DNA of 64,000 nt from Gordonia alkanivorans NBRC 16433 (GTDB lineage Bacteria; Actinomycetota; Actinomycetes; Mycobacteriales; Mycobacteriaceae): positions 124,001 through 188,000 of the forward strand of contig NZ_BACI01000120.1 in assembly GCF_000225505.1 (NCBI RefSeq), given 5' to 3'. Under the pieces are notes generated by a model that did not search any database, was not told where the DNA came from, and saw only the letters and a list, made by a program, of their open reading frames with translations. Both the position numbers and the translations under genes were made by a program. This document shows positions 8,194 to 18,212 of this stretch, one piece after another. Each line of letters begins with the position of its first letter. Position 1 is the stretch's first letter.

Positions 8194-9186
8194 CTACACG
8201 GTGGGCGCGGTGAGGCCTCGATCCAGCTCGGCGAGGTCGCCGGTTTCACCGGACTCGTGCGCACGACGTCCCGCGACGAAGACATAGGCCATGAACAGCA
8301 GCCAGGCGGTCACACCGATCCCGACACGCGCCCAGGTCGGAAGGGGAGAGGGGGTCACGAAGGCCTCGATGACGCCGCAGATCAGCAACACGACGACGAG
8401 TCCCAGGGCCACGCCGATCGCGGCGCGCCCCTCCTCACCGAGAGCGGCTGCGCGCGTTCGGTTCCCGGGTGACACCCACGACCAGAAGATCCGCAGGCCG
8501 ACCCCCGCGGCGACGAACAGGCAGGTGAGCTCGAGCATGCCGTGTGGGAGGAGTAGCCCGAAGAACAGGTCGCCGCGGCCGTGCCGGATCATGATCGACG
8601 CGATCACCACCAGGTTCAGGATGTTGGTGTAGAGCATCCAGATCACCGGCAGGCCGAAGATGCCGACGACGATGCACATCGCGGCGAGCCAGAAGTTGTT
8701 GGTCCACACACGCGCCGCGAACGAGGTCGCCTCGTATTCGCTGTAGTAGCTCTCGAAGTCGTTGGTGACGAGACGCTCGATCTCCTGCGGAGAGGCGAAG
8801 GAACTCTCGATGCGCGGGTGCTCCAGAACCCACCAGGTCATGACGGCGGCGGCGAGCAGGCAGACACCCATCACGGTCAGCCACCACCACCGCATCCGGT
8901 ACAGCGCGGCGGGGAAGGAGATGGCGAAGAAGTCGATGAACGTCGACCAGGTACTCACCCGAGTGCCCGACGCCCGACCGCGGGCCCGCGCCAACAACGC
9001 CGACAGATACGCGACGAGCGAGGCGTCGGGGGCCGAGGAGCGGATCACCGAAAGGTGGGTGGCCACGCGCTGATAGGTGTCGATGATCTCGTCGGCCTCG
9101 GCTCCGGTCAGCCGACGTCGGCGCGACAGCGTGTCGAGTCGTTCCCACGTCGCGCGATGCGCGGACACATAGGCGTCGAGATCCAC
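8194..9186 (-). CDS. Stage II sporulation protein M-like membrane protein
   Basis: A 330-residue protein of the SpoIIM (DUF95) family. It has a soluble, helix-rich N-terminus of about 95 residues and then about six membrane helices (near 108-130, 170-195, 205-225, 235-255, 270-290 and 298-315). The conserved NNFWLAAMCIVVGIFG and LLPHGMLELTCLFVAAGVGLRI blocks are present. In non-sporulating actinobacteria this gene accompanies the MoxR locus and a divergent RDD protein, as here. The GTG start is supported by a TACGCT -10 element six bases upstream. Confidence 0.88.
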   Translation of the reverse strand: MDLDAYVSAHRATWERLDTLSRRRRLTGAEADEIIDTYQRVATHLSVIRSSAPDASLVAYLSALLARARGRASGTRVSTWSTFIDFFAISFPAALYRMRWWWLTVMGVCLLAAAVMTWWVLEHPRIESSFASPQEIERLVTNDFESYYSEYEATSFAARVWTNNFWLAAMCIVVGIFGLPVIWMLYTNILNLVVIASIMIRHGRGDLFFGLLLPHGMLELTCLFVAAGVGLRIFWSWVSPGNRTRAAALGEEGRAAIGVALGLVVVLLICGVIEAFVTPSPLPTWARVGIGVTAWLLFMAYVFVAGRRAHESGETGDLAELDRGLTAPTV

Positions 9187-9192
9187 TCCGCC

Positions 9193-9198
9193 AGCGTA
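9193..9198 (-). promoter_or_regulatory. -10 element of the SpoIIM-like gene (leaderless)
   Basis: On the minus strand TACGCT lies six bases before the GTG at 9186, with no ribosome-binding site in between. A mirror-image leaderless promoter serves the RDD gene. Confidence 0.5.
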
Positions 9199-9282
9199 AC
9201 CGGCATCCGACCCGGTGCAGAGCGTGTCATTCGACGGGCGTCGTGGCGTGTGCTCACACCGCGCGGACCGCAGTAGGCGTCG

Positions 9283-9288
9283 TATGGT
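9283..9288 (+). promoter_or_regulatory. -10 element of the RDD gene (leaderless)
   Basis: TATGGT is followed by six bases (GAGGCG) and then the GTG at 9295. The GAGG within those six bases is too close to the GTG to act as a normal ribosome-binding site. Confidence 0.5.
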
Positions 9289-9294
9289 GAGGCG

Positions 9295-10182
9295 GTGCCG
9301 CCCGGATCGTTGCCACCACGACCTCCGGTGATGGCGGGTGCGCCGGTCCCGGTCGGGCCGCCGCCGACCGTCTGGGGTGGCGGTGTGTCGGCCACCGTCG
9401 GCGTCGGCCGCAACGACCTCGTCTCCGGTGAGGCGGTCGCGCTCGCACTACCGCCGGGCGGTCTCGGCTACCGGATTCTCTCGGGGATGCTCGACGTCGC
9501 GCTGGGGATCGCTCTGTGGCTGTTCCTCTGGTGGCTGTCCTACACGGTGACCGGTGACCTGAACGACGCGTGGCGGGGCACCGTCAGCACGTTGCTGCCC
9601 ATCGTCAGCGTGATCGCCCTACCGACCGTCACCGAGACACTCACCCGCGGCAAGACCGTCGGCCATCTGGTGGTCGGGCTACGCACCGTGCGAGACGACG
9701 CCGGGCCCACCGGTTTTCGGCAGTCGCTGACCCGAGCGCTCGTCGGGTTCGTCGAGATGTACGCCTGCCTGGGTCTACCCGCGGTCATCAGCGCGGCCAT
9801 CTCTCGAAAGAACAAGCGTCTCGGTGATCTCCTCGCCGGGACCTATGTGATCCGCGACCGCCACCGCATCGAGGAGCAGCATCCCATCGAGATGCCCGCC
9901 GGACTCGCCACGTGGGCGGTGTCTGCGGATATCGCGGCCATTCCCGACGAGCTCGCCGTCGTCATCCGCCAGTTCCTCAACGGTCGACATGGCATGAAAC
10001 CCGAGCCCCGCGCGGTCGCCGCGCGCCGACTGGTCTTCGCCGTCGCTCCGTTCGTGGCACCTGCTCCGCCGCGGGATGCACCGTTCGAAGACGTGCTGTG
10101 CGCGATCATGGCCGAACGTCGACGTCGGGATACCGAACGCCTGGAACGCGAGGCACGGCTACGGGAACGGTTGTTGCGCTGA
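9295..10182 (+). CDS. RDD-family membrane protein
   Basis: A 295-residue protein with a proline-rich N-terminus (about 40 residues). The RDD domain (about residues 60-185) has membrane helices near 68-85, 95-115 and 148-165. The family's RDD-like arginine and aspartates appear in GYRILSGMLDVALG, and TRGKTVGHLVVGLRTV is also typical. A charged cytosolic tail ends in an E/R-rich helix. It is divergent from the SpoIIM-like gene, as in the mycobacterial moxR2 locus. Transport activity is known only for some RDD proteins and is not inferred here. Confidence 0.85.
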   Translation: MPPGSLPPRPPVMAGAPVPVGPPPTVWGGGVSATVGVGRNDLVSGEAVALALPPGGLGYRILSGMLDVALGIALWLFLWWLSYTVTGDLNDAWRGTVSTLLPIVSVIALPTVTETLTRGKTVGHLVVGLRTVRDDAGPTGFRQSLTRALVGFVEMYACLGLPAVISAAISRKNKRLGDLLAGTYVIRDRHRIEEQHPIEMPAGLATWAVSADIAAIPDELAVVIRQFLNGRHGMKPEPRAVAARRLVFAVAPFVAPAPPRDAPFEDVLCAIMAERRRRDTERLEREARLRERLLR

Positions 10183-10224
10183 GCCGAGCGGGCCGGTTGC
10201 CTCAGCCTCTCGTCACCGAGACGG

Positions 10225-11466
10225 CTAGCGGCCCAACCAGGTACGAGCCGCGACGACCAGCGCCCGTACTCCAGTACCCAGCGTCGGATCGATCACCGGA
10301 GCGTAATGCGGAGAGTGGTTCGACGGCACTTTCAGCAGCGCCGGGTCCGTCAGGTCGCCGGTGGTGAACAGAGAAGGATCGGCTCCGCCCAGCAGCCAGT
10401 ACGAAAGAGGTGCACCACAACTCGTGGCCAGGATGCCTACGTCCTCACTTCCCGCACCTGCCCCCGGGTCGAGGATGTTGGACGCACCCAACCAGTCCGT
10501 GAAGGCATCCAGGGTCGTGCGCAGCGCGTCCGGGTCGTTGGTGACCACGGGAAAGCGTTCGATCTCGGTGATCGTCGGCTCGTCCGGCGCGCCCGACGCC
10601 GCCGCCTCGCCACGCACGATGCGCTCGACGCTGTCGAGAATCTTGCCGCGAACGGTCTCGTTGTAGCTGCGGATGTTCAGCTGGATCTCGGCCTCACCCG
10701 GAATCACATTCGCGGCGTCACCCGCGTGGATCGATCCGACGGTGAGCACCGCGGTTGCGGTACTCGGGATCTCCCGCGAGATGATGGTCTGCAGCCTCAG
10801 CACCGTGGCCGCGGCCAGCACGATGGGATCCACCGAGGCCTCGGGCATCGAGCCGTGTGCACCCCGGCCCACCAGCTTCACCCGCAGTGAATCCGACCCG
10901 GCGTACGAAGCTCCCGGGTGTCCGGCGATCTTGCCGGCCGGCAGCGGTGAGACATGCTGACCGAGCACGACGTCGGGCTTGGGAAAACGGTCCCACAAGC
11001 CGTCGTCGACCATCGCCTGCGCGCCGGCACCCAGCTCCTCGGCGGGCTGGAACACCAGGACAACCGTGCCCGACCATTCCGACGTAGCGGAGGCGAGGAT
11101 GTCCGCCGCGCCCAGCAGGCATGTCGTGTGCAGATCGTGGCCGCAGGCGTGTGCGACCGGAACCGTCTTACCCGTGTCGTCGGTGGCCGTGACGGTGCTG
11201 GCGTAGTCGAGCCCGGTGTCCTCGCGGACGGGTAGGGCATCCATGTCCGCGCGCATCGCGATCGTCGGACCGTCACCATTACGCAGGACACCGACCACAC
11301 CGGTCCTGCCGACACCGGTGGTCACGTCGAACCCCGACGCTCGGAGCCGATCGCCCACCAGACCGGCGGTGCGGTGCTCCTGAAAGCCGAGCTCCGGGTG
11401 TCGGTGAAGGTCTTTGTAGAGGTCCTCCAACGAGGGATCGATGCGAATGCCTGCAGGTGCGGTCAT
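10225..11466 (-). CDS. M20-family N-acyl-amino-acid amidohydrolase
   Basis: A 413-residue metallo-amidohydrolase of the M20D (hippurate hydrolase/AmiA-AmiB) group. Metal-site blocks are visible: VAHACGHD with Cys108 and His110, PAEELGAGAQAM with the catalytic and metal glutamates, and VLGQHVSPLPAG with a metal histidine. The dimerisation domain carries GRGAHGSMPEASVDP. It should cleave N-acylated amino acids or related amides in the cytosol; no signal peptide is present. The exact substrate is not readable. It stands alone, with a 120-base gap to the acyl-CoA dehydrogenase gene. Confidence 0.85.
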   Translation of the reverse strand: MTAPAGIRIDPSLEDLYKDLHRHPELGFQEHRTAGLVGDRLRASGFDVTTGVGRTGVVGVLRNGDGPTIAMRADMDALPVREDTGLDYASTVTATDDTGKTVPVAHACGHDLHTTCLLGAADILASATSEWSGTVVLVFQPAEELGAGAQAMVDDGLWDRFPKPDVVLGQHVSPLPAGKIAGHPGASYAGSDSLRVKLVGRGAHGSMPEASVDPIVLAAATVLRLQTIISREIPSTATAVLTVGSIHAGDAANVIPGEAEIQLNIRSYNETVRGKILDSVERIVRGEAAASGAPDEPTITEIERFPVVTNDPDALRTTLDAFTDWLGASNILDPGAGAGSEDVGILATSCGAPLSYWLLGGADPSLFTTGDLTDPALLKVPSNHSPHYAPVIDPTLGTGVRALVVAARTWLGR

Positions 11467-11586
11467 GTCAGGACCTTCCGACGGGAGTCGTCCGGACCGA
11501 ATGCCGGCCCAGCCTCCATCGTCACACGCAGTTGTTCTCGTCCGTGCCGCTTTGGGAACCCGAGCGTCGTAGGACTGCCCAACACC

Positions 11587-12777
11587 TCACTTCAGGTCGG
11601 TGCTGGACTTTCCCAGAACGCGGCGGGCGATGATCAGCTGCTGGATCTGCTGAGTGCCCTCGAAGATGTCGAGGATCTTCGAGTCACGTGCCCACTTCTC
11701 GAGGAGGGAGGTCTCCGAGAAGCCTGCTGTCGCACCGATTTCCACGGCCTTGTTGGTGATCTCGGTGACCGTGCGCCCCGCCTTGGCCTTCGACATCGAG
11801 GCCTCGGTGGAGTTCGGCTGGGCGTTGTCGGCCATCCAGGCGGCCCGCAGCGTGTGCAGCCACGAGGCCTCCCACTCCGATTCGAGGCGGATGAATTCGG
11901 CGACGGTCGCATGCTGGGCGGCTGCCGGCCGGTCGTAGTCGATCTCGTGGCCGGCCTCGTCGAGCATCCGGCGGAGCTCCTCGAGGGCGGCGCGGCCCAG
12001 GCCGATCGCCATGGCCGCGACGACGGGACGGGTGTTGTCGAAGGTCTGCATGACCCCGCCGAAGGCCTTCTTGGTGTCGATCTCCGGCGAACCGAGCAGA
12101 TTCTCGGCGGGGACGCGGGCGTTCTCGAAACGGATCACGGCCGTGTCGGAGGCCTTGATGCCGAGCTTGTGCTCGAGGCGGGCGACCGTCACGCCCTCGG
12201 TGGTCATCGGGACGACGAAACTCTTGATGGCCGCGCGGCCCACACTCTTGTCGATGGTCGCCCACACGACGACGTGATCAGCACGCGAACCGGCGGTCAC
12301 GAAGATCTTCTCGCCGTTGATGAGGTAGTCGTCGCCGTCGCGGGTTGCCGTCGTCGACACCGCCGCGGAGTCCGACCCGAAACTGGGCTCGGTGATGGCC
12401 ATCGCCGCCCAGACGTCGGAGAACTTCTCGAGCTGTTCGGGGTTGGCGACGGCCGCGATGGCGGCGTTGCCGAGTCCCTGGCCCGGGATCGAGAGCAGCA
12501 GGCCCACGTCGCCCCAGCTCATCTCGAGTGCGGAGATCAGGCCGCGCATGTTGGCGCCGTTGACCGACGGTCCGTCGTCGCTGCTCGACGAGTCGGCCGC
12601 CTTCTCCGACCCGCGTCCCTGCTTGGCGAGCTTCGCCAGGTCGTCGAGTTCCGTGGGGTATTCGTGCTCGGCCTTGTCGTACTTGCGTGAGATCGGCCGG
12701 AAGATGTGCTCGGCAGCCAGATGGGTGCGCTCGACCGTCGAATCGAACTTCTTCGGGAGCTCCAGGTTGATCGCCAT
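11587..12777 (-). CDS. Acyl-CoA dehydrogenase
   Basis: A 396-residue flavoprotein dehydrogenase with the N-terminal helical domain and the beta-domain signature TEPSFGSDSA. The C-terminal domain carries the catalytic-base block FEGTQQIQ (Glu373). It oxidises an acyl-CoA at the alpha-beta position, using FAD. Chain-length specificity is not readable. The ATG at 12777 follows a TAAGGT -10 element by six bases, so the mRNA is probably leaderless. A 16-bp palindrome covers that promoter, implying repression by an acyl-CoA-responsive TetR-type regulator not encoded nearby. It is divergent from the TfoX-like gene. Confidence 0.9.
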   Translation of the reverse strand: MAINLELPKKFDSTVERTHLAAEHIFRPISRKYDKAEHEYPTELDDLAKLAKQGRGSEKAADSSSSDDGPSVNGANMRGLISALEMSWGDVGLLLSIPGQGLGNAAIAAVANPEQLEKFSDVWAAMAITEPSFGSDSAAVSTTATRDGDDYLINGEKIFVTAGSRADHVVVWATIDKSVGRAAIKSFVVPMTTEGVTVARLEHKLGIKASDTAVIRFENARVPAENLLGSPEIDTKKAFGGVMQTFDNTRPVVAAMAIGLGRAALEELRRMLDEAGHEIDYDRPAAAQHATVAEFIRLESEWEASWLHTLRAAWMADNAQPNSTEASMSKAKAGRTVTEITNKAVEIGATAGFSETSLLEKWARDSKILDIFEGTQQIQQLIIARRVLGKSSTDLK

Positions 12778-12783
12778 GGCATG

Positions 12784-12812
12784 ACCTTACTGCTCGGTAA
12801 GTTGGTTGCCAA
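12784..12812 (-). promoter_or_regulatory. Promoter of the acyl-CoA dehydrogenase gene with overlapping operator
   Basis: On the minus strand, TTGGCA (12807-12812) and TAAGGT (12784-12789) are 17 bases apart, and the ATG follows six bases later. An imperfect 16-bp palindrome, CTTAC-N6-GTAAG (12786-12801), covers the -10 region, a typical repressor position. The regulator is not identified. Confidence 0.6.
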
Positions 12813-12837
12813 GTCTTTCCCCGTCACACCCGCCGAA

Positions 12838-12843
12838 TAGCCT
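12838..12843 (+). promoter_or_regulatory. -10 element of the TfoX-like gene (leaderless)
   Basis: TAGCCT precedes the GTG at 12850 by six bases (GGAGAC). The short GGAG is too close to the GTG to be a standard ribosome-binding site. Confidence 0.45.
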
Positions 12844-12849
12844 GGAGAC

Positions 12850-13182
12850 GTGGCTTACGACGAGGAACTCGCCTTCCGCATCCGCGCGCTGCTCGCGGCG
12901 GAGGTCGGCGTGGACGAGGTCCCGATGTTCGGCGGCCTGGCCTTCCTGATCAACGGCAACATGGCCGTCACCGTGAGCGGCAAGGGCGGGATCATGGTCC
13001 GCGTGCCGCCCGAGGAGACCAGCACCCTGCTCGAATACCCGCACACCGCGCCGATGCACATGTCGGCGCGCGAGACACTCGGCTGGCTGCGCGTCTTCGA
13101 GGATGGGATCGCGTCCGATCGGCAGCTGACGCGCTGGGTGACCATCGGTGCCGACTACGCCAGGAGGCTCCCGCCGAAGTGA
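12850..13182 (+). CDS. TfoX N-terminal-domain protein
   Basis: A 110-residue protein covering one TfoX/Sxy N-terminal domain (COG3070 type). Characteristic blocks are VDEVPMFGGLAFLINGNMAV near the start and ETLGWLRVFEDGI near the end. The domain belongs to competence regulators in Gammaproteobacteria. In actinobacteria stand-alone copies are common and their role is unknown, so no competence function is claimed. It is divergent from the acyl-CoA dehydrogenase gene across a 72-base gap. Confidence 0.8.
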   Translation: MAYDEELAFRIRALLAAEVGVDEVPMFGGLAFLINGNMAVTVSGKGGIMVRVPPEETSTLLEYPHTAPMHMSARETLGWLRVFEDGIASDRQLTRWVTIGADYARRLPPK

Positions 13183-13347
13183 GACGGGAGCTCGGCGGCG
13201 ACGGGCGTCAGCCGGGCATTGACGAACCCCCACGTTCCGGGCACCCGGTGCGAGATACTCGTGATTGCGATTCGAACGTGATGGCGTCGGGAACCGAACA
13301 TCGATCTGAGCCGCGCAGCCCGCGGGCCTGCCGGTGGAGGAGTCCCG

Positions 13348-15147
13348 ATGTCTGCCGATTTCTCCGACCAGACCGACTTCGACAATGCCACCCGCGGTCT
13401 GATCGGGGTACTCGACCCGGCCGTCGTTCACGGCGGCGACGGCCGAGTGGTCTACGACGCCGCGGGTTTCGCGGAGGCGACCGTCGGCGACTGCCCCGAC
13501 ACCGTCAACCCCAGTCTGTGGCGGCAGGCCCAGCTGACGTCAGTGCACGGGTTGTTCGAGGTGACCGCCGGTATCTATCAGATCCGTGGGTACGACCTGT
13601 CGAACATGACGATGGTCGAAGGGGACACCGGTGTGGTGGTGATCGACCCCCTGGTCTCGTCGGAATGTGCAGCGGCCGGCCTCGCCCTCTACCGCGAGCA
13701 TCGTGGTGACCGTCCGGTGAGCGCGGTCATCTACACCCACTCTCACGTCGATCACTTCGGCGGCGTTCTCGGTGTCGTCGACGCCGACACGACGGTGCCG
13801 ATCGTCGCGCCCGAACACTTTCTCCAGCATGCCGTCTCCGAGAACGTCTACGCCGGCACCGCGATGCTACGGCGCAGCATGTACCACACGGGGATCGTCC
13901 TGCCCGTCGGTGCAACCGGAACCCTCGGTGCTGGCCTCGGGCCCAGTACATCCACCGGCACAGTGGGTTTGATCGCGCCGACGCTCGACATCACTCACAC
14001 CGGACAAGAGGAGACCTTCGACAATGTCCGGATGGTCTTCCAGGTCACGCCGGGAACGGAAGCCCCGTCGGAGATGAACTTCTGGTTCCCCGATCACCGA
14101 GCACTGTGTCTGGCAGAGAACGCAACTCACAATCTCCACAACCTCCTGACACTCCGTGGGGCACAGGTCCGCGACGCCCGTGTCTGGTCCCGGTATCTCA
14201 GCGAGGCGATCGAGATGTTCGCCTACGACTCCGATGTCGCGTTCGCTTCGCACCATTGGCCGACCTGGGGGACCGACGAGCTGCTCGTCTATCTGACCCA
14301 GCAGCGCGATCTGTATGCATACCTTCACGATCAGACGCTCCGGCGACTCAATCAGGGCCACCTCGGCAGCGAGATCGCCGAAGACTTCCCGATGCCGCCG
14401 GCTCTCGATGCCGCCTGGCACGCCCGTGGGTACTACGGCTCGGTCAGCCACAACGTCAAGGCCATCTATCAGCGCTACCTCGGCTGGTACGACGGCAATC
14501 CGGCGCACCTGTGGCAGCATCCACCGGAAGCCGCCGCCGCACGTTACGTGCAGGCGCTCGGCGGCGTCGAGGAGACGGTCGCCAAGGCGACACAGTTCGC
14601 CGACGACGGGGATCTGCGATTCGCCGCAGAACTCGCCGGTCATGCGGTCTTCGCCGAGCCGGGCCATGCCGGCGCGAAAGAGTTGCTCGCGCAGGTCTTC
14701 ACGACGCTGGGTTACGGCGCCGAGTGCGCCACCTGGCGCAACAACTTCCTCGTCGGAGCCGACGAACTCGGTGGGCAGGTCCATGCCGCCCCGATCAACG
14801 CATCCGGGGTTTCCTCAGCGCTCACCGTCACACAACTCTTCGACAGTCTCGCCATCCGCCTCGACGGTCCACGGGCCTGGGACCTGTCGTCCTCGATCCG
14901 TTGGCATTTCACCGATCTCGACGAGACCTACCGGATGGAACTGTCGAACGGAGTCCTGATCCACCATCCGACGCGGCGGCAGGATCCCGCCGACCTCGTC
15001 GTGACACTCACCAAACGCGATCTGCTCGGACTTCTCACCGGCGCGTCGGCCGACGGTGTCGGTCTCGAGGGCGACACGTCGGTGATCGGGACCATCATCG
15101 GACTGATCGACAACCCCGACCCAGGGTTCGCGATCGTGACGCCGTGA
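13348..15147 (+). CDS. Alkylsulfatase, metallo-beta-lactamase fold (SdsA1/BDS1 type)
   Basis: A 599-residue type III sulfatase. The binuclear zinc motif THSHVDH is present with His131, His133, Asp135 and His136, followed by FGG. A central helical dimerisation region carries FASHHWPTWG, and a C-terminal SCP2-like domain (about 470-599) is thought to bind the alkyl chain. The family hydrolyses primary or secondary alkyl sulfates such as SDS to alcohol and sulfate. No signal peptide is seen, so the enzyme is probably intracellular, unlike the secreted Pseudomonas enzyme. A GGAGG-type ribosome-binding site precedes the ATG. It is a single gene with leuS convergent downstream. Confidence 0.88.
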   Translation: MSADFSDQTDFDNATRGLIGVLDPAVVHGGDGRVVYDAAGFAEATVGDCPDTVNPSLWRQAQLTSVHGLFEVTAGIYQIRGYDLSNMTMVEGDTGVVVIDPLVSSECAAAGLALYREHRGDRPVSAVIYTHSHVDHFGGVLGVVDADTTVPIVAPEHFLQHAVSENVYAGTAMLRRSMYHTGIVLPVGATGTLGAGLGPSTSTGTVGLIAPTLDITHTGQEETFDNVRMVFQVTPGTEAPSEMNFWFPDHRALCLAENATHNLHNLLTLRGAQVRDARVWSRYLSEAIEMFAYDSDVAFASHHWPTWGTDELLVYLTQQRDLYAYLHDQTLRRLNQGHLGSEIAEDFPMPPALDAAWHARGYYGSVSHNVKAIYQRYLGWYDGNPAHLWQHPPEAAAARYVQALGGVEETVAKATQFADDGDLRFAAELAGHAVFAEPGHAGAKELLAQVFTTLGYGAECATWRNNFLVGADELGGQVHAAPINASGVSSALTVTQLFDSLAIRLDGPRAWDLSSSIRWHFTDLDETYRMELSNGVLIHHPTRRQDPADLVVTLTKRDLLGLLTGASADGVGLEGDTSVIGTIIGLIDNPDPGFAIVTP

Positions 15148-15171
15148 GCGTAACCGTTGGATCGAGAGGCG

Positions 15172-18069
15172 TCAGGGGACGATGTTGACCATGCGGCCCG
15201 GGACCACGATCACCTTGCGCGGCTCGGCACCGTCGAGGAGAGCGGCGATCTTCTCGTCGGCGAGGGCGGTGGTACGCAGGGTTTCCTCACCGGCGTCGGC
15301 GGCGACCGTGATGCGACTGCGAACCTTGCCCTTGACCTGAACCGGGATCTCGATGGTGTCCTCGACCAGCCAGGCCTCGTCGGCCACCGGGAACGGCGCA
15401 CGGACGACGAGGGTGTCGTGGCCCAGGCGGTGCCACAGTTCCTCGGCGATGTGCGGTGCCAGCGGCGCGAGCATGATCACCAGAGCTTCGACGGCATCCC
15501 GTGGGGCACCGGTCTTCTCGAAGTTCTTGGTGAGGTGGTTGGTCAGCACGGTCAGCTTGGCGACGGCGGTGTTGTTGCGCAGCGCGTCGTAGTCCTCGCG
15601 GACACCGGCGATCGTCTTGTGCAGCAACCGCTTGGTGTCGTCGTCGGACTCGGCGTCGGCGACCCGCGACGCGCCGGACTCCTCGTCGACGACGAGACGC
15701 CAGATGCGCTGCAGGAAGCGCTGCGAGCCGACGACGTCCTTGGTCGCCCAGGGGCGGGACTGGTCGAGCGGGCCCATGAACATCTCGTAGACGCGCAGGG
15801 TGTCGGCACCGTAGTCGCGGCAGATGTCGTCGGGGGTCACCGAGTTCTTCAGTGACTTGCCCATCTTGCCGTACTCCTGGTTGACCTCTTCACCGTTGTA
15901 GAAGAACGTGCCGTTCTCCTCGGTGACCTCCTCGGCCGGCACGTAGATGCCGCGCGAGTCGGTGTAGGCGTACGCCTGGATCATGCCCTGGTTGAACAAC
16001 TTTCGGTACGGCTCGCGGCTGGTGACGTAACCGAGGTCGAACAGGACCTTGTGCCAGAACCGCGAGTACAACAGGTGGAGCACCGCGTGCTCGACACCAC
16101 CGATGTAGAGATCGAGGCCACCCGGGTCGTTCGGACCGTGCAGCTCCGGACGCGGCCCCATCCAGTAGGCCTCGTTGTCCTTGTCGCACAGGGTGTCCTG
16201 ATTGGTGGGGTCGATGTAGCGCAGCTGGTACCACGAGCTGCCCGCCCACTGCGGCATGACGTTGGCGTCGCGGGTGTACGTCTTCGGACCGTCACCGAGA
16301 TCGAGTTCGACGGTCATCCAGTCGGCGGCTTTGGCCAGCGGCGGCGACGGCTCGCTGTCGGCGTCGTCGGGGTCGAAGGAGACCGGCGCGTAGTCCTCGA
16401 CCTCCGGGAGTTCCACCGGCAGCATCGATTCCGGCAGGGCGTGCGGCTGACCGTCGGCGTCGTAGACGATGGGGAACGGCTCGCCCCAGTACCGCTGACG
16501 GGCGAACAGCCAGTCCCGCAGCTTGTACTGGATCTTGCCGGTACCGACGCCGTCGGCCTCGAGACGCTCGACGATGGCGGCCTTGGCGTCCTCGACGTTC
16601 AGACCGTTCAGGAAGTCGGAGTTCACCAGCGGACCGTCGCCGACGTAGGCCTCGGCCTGCACATCGGTGTCGGAGCCGATGACCTCGATGATCGGCAGGC
16701 CGAAGACGGTCGCGAACTCGTGGTCGCGGGAGTCGTGCGCCGGGACCGCCATGATGGCGCCGGTGCCGTAGCCCATGAGGACGTAGTCGGCGATGAAGAC
16801 CGGAACCTGGTGTCCGTTCACCGGATTGATCGCGAAGGAGCCGGTGAAGACACCGGTCTTCTCCTTGTTCTCCTGGCGCTCGAGATCGGACTTCGCCGCG
16901 ATCGACGCACGGTAGGCGGCGATCGCCGACGCCGGATCATCCGCGCCGCTCCCAGCGCCGCCGGTCCAGCGGTCGTCGGTGCCCTCCGGCCACGCGTCGG
17001 CGGTCAGCGCATCGACCAGCGGGTGCTCGGGTGACAGCACCATGTAGGTGGCGCCGAACAGGGTGTCGGGGCGGGTGGTGAAGACCTCGATGTCGCCGAC
17101 CCCGGGCGCACTGAACCGGACCTGGGCGCCGCGCGAACGGCCGATCCAGTTGCGCTGCATGGTCTTGACCTTCTCCGGCCAGTCCAGCAGGTCCAGGTCG
17201 TCGAGGAGACGGTCGGAGTAGGCGGTGATCCGCATCATCCACTGCCGCAGATGCTTCCGGAAGACCGGGAAGTTGCCGCGGTCGCTGCGGCCGTCGGCGG
17301 TGACCTCCTCGTTGGCCAGCACGGTGCCCAGACCGGGGCACCAGTTGACCAGCGAGTCACTCAGGTACACGAGACGGTGGTCGTCGATCACCGCGGTGCG
17401 CACGGCCGGGGAGAGGTCCGCCCAGGACTTGCCTGCGTGCTCGCCGGTGAGTTCGCGGGTGCCGGCGACGAACTCGTCGACCAGCTCGGAGATGCGTCGG
17501 GCCTTGCCCTGATCGGCGTCGAACCAGGCGTTGTAGATCTGCAGGAAGATCCACTGCGTCCAGCGGTAGAAGTCGACGTCTGTGGTCGCGACACGACGAC
17601 GCTCGTCGTGGCCGAGGCCGAGGCGTCGGATCTGACCCAGGTAGCGCTCGATGTTCTGCTCGGTCGTGGTCCGCGGGTGTGTGCCCGTCTGGACGGCGTA
17701 CTGCTCGGCGGGCAGACCGAAGGAGTCGAAGCCCATCGTGTGCAGAACGTTCTTGCCCGTCATCCGCTGGTAGCGCGCGAAGACGTCGCTGGCGATGAAG
17801 CCCAGCGGGTGGCCGACGTGCAGACCCGCGCCCGAGGGGTAGGGGAACATGTCCTGGACGAACAGCTTGTCGGGGGCGTCGGCGCCGCCGCCGCCGAACG
17901 CGCTCAGGTCACCGGCCAGCGGTCCGACGGGGTTGGGTGCCTCGTAGGCATGCTCGTCGGACCAGGTCTGCTGCCAGCGCTGCTCGAGTTCGCCCGCAAC
18001 CTCCGCGGTGTAGCGATGAGCGGTGGTGCCGGCGGAGCCGTTGGTGCTGGTGGTGTCGACTGAAGTCAC
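15172..18069 (-). CDS. leuS: Leucyl-tRNA synthetase
   Basis: A 965-residue class I synthetase charging tRNA-Leu. The HIGH-type motif is HVGH (residues 84-87, in [11 protein letters not shown]). The editing domain contains a [11 protein letters not shown] block, and the KMSKS loop reads KMGKS near residue 734, as in the mycobacterial LeuS sequences I remember. The ABD and C-terminal domains are complete. The GTG start at 18069 is supported by TACCCT six bases upstream. In M. tuberculosis leuS is also near the AlgH and MFS genes, which appear here 6-8 kb further on. Confidence 0.97.
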   Translation of the reverse strand: MTSVDTTSTNGSAGTTAHRYTAEVAGELEQRWQQTWSDEHAYEAPNPVGPLAGDLSAFGGGGADAPDKLFVQDMFPYPSGAGLHVGHPLGFIASDVFARYQRMTGKNVLHTMGFDSFGLPAEQYAVQTGTHPRTTTEQNIERYLGQIRRLGLGHDERRRVATTDVDFYRWTQWIFLQIYNAWFDADQGKARRISELVDEFVAGTRELTGEHAGKSWADLSPAVRTAVIDDHRLVYLSDSLVNWCPGLGTVLANEEVTADGRSDRGNFPVFRKHLRQWMMRITAYSDRLLDDLDLLDWPEKVKTMQRNWIGRSRGAQVRFSAPGVGDIEVFTTRPDTLFGATYMVLSPEHPLVDALTADAWPEGTDDRWTGGAGSGADDPASAIAAYRASIAAKSDLERQENKEKTGVFTGSFAINPVNGHQVPVFIADYVLMGYGTGAIMAVPAHDSRDHEFATVFGLPIIEVIGSDTDVQAEAYVGDGPLVNSDFLNGLNVEDAKAAIVERLEADGVGTGKIQYKLRDWLFARQRYWGEPFPIVYDADGQPHALPESMLPVELPEVEDYAPVSFDPDDADSEPSPPLAKAADWMTVELDLGDGPKTYTRDANVMPQWAGSSWYQLRYIDPTNQDTLCDKDNEAYWMGPRPELHGPNDPGGLDLYIGGVEHAVLHLLYSRFWHKVLFDLGYVTSREPYRKLFNQGMIQAYAYTDSRGIYVPAEEVTEENGTFFYNGEEVNQEYGKMGKSLKNSVTPDDICRDYGADTLRVYEMFMGPLDQSRPWATKDVVGSQRFLQRIWRLVVDEESGASRVADAESDDDTKRLLHKTIAGVREDYDALRNNTAVAKLTVLTNHLTKNFEKTGAPRDAVEALVIMLAPLAPHIAEELWHRLGHDTLVVRAPFPVADEAWLVEDTIEIPVQVKGKVRSRITVAADAGEETLRTTALADEKIAALLDGAEPRKVIVVPGRMVNIVP

Positions 18070-18075
18070 CCGACC

Positions 18076-18081
18076 AGGGTA
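18076..18081 (-). promoter_or_regulatory. -10 element of leuS (leaderless)
   Basis: On the minus strand TACCCT lies six bases before the GTG at 18069, with no Shine-Dalgarno sequence in between. Confidence 0.5.
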
Positions 18082-18199
18082 AATCCTGGGCCCGACCAGC
18101 CTGAAATCCGGTCAGCCCGCCACCCGCGACCGGGCGCGTGCCTCTATGAGGTGCAGCTCACCGACCATCCTCGATTCGGTTGCGCGGTGGACGCGGTCG

Positions 18200-18205
18200 T
18201 ATGCT
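18200..18205 (+). promoter_or_regulatory. -10 element of the SdpI-like gene (leaderless)
   Basis: TATGCT is followed by seven bases and then the GTG at 18213, which is taken as the start for this reason. An ATG inside this element is in frame but too early to be the start. Confidence 0.45.
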
Positions 18206-18212
18206 GTGGGTC

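Noticed and set aside
15860-15875. KMGKS instead of KMSKS in leuS suggesting a defective synthetase
   Set aside because: The same variant is, as far as I recall, normal in mycobacterial LeuS, and the rest of the protein is complete.
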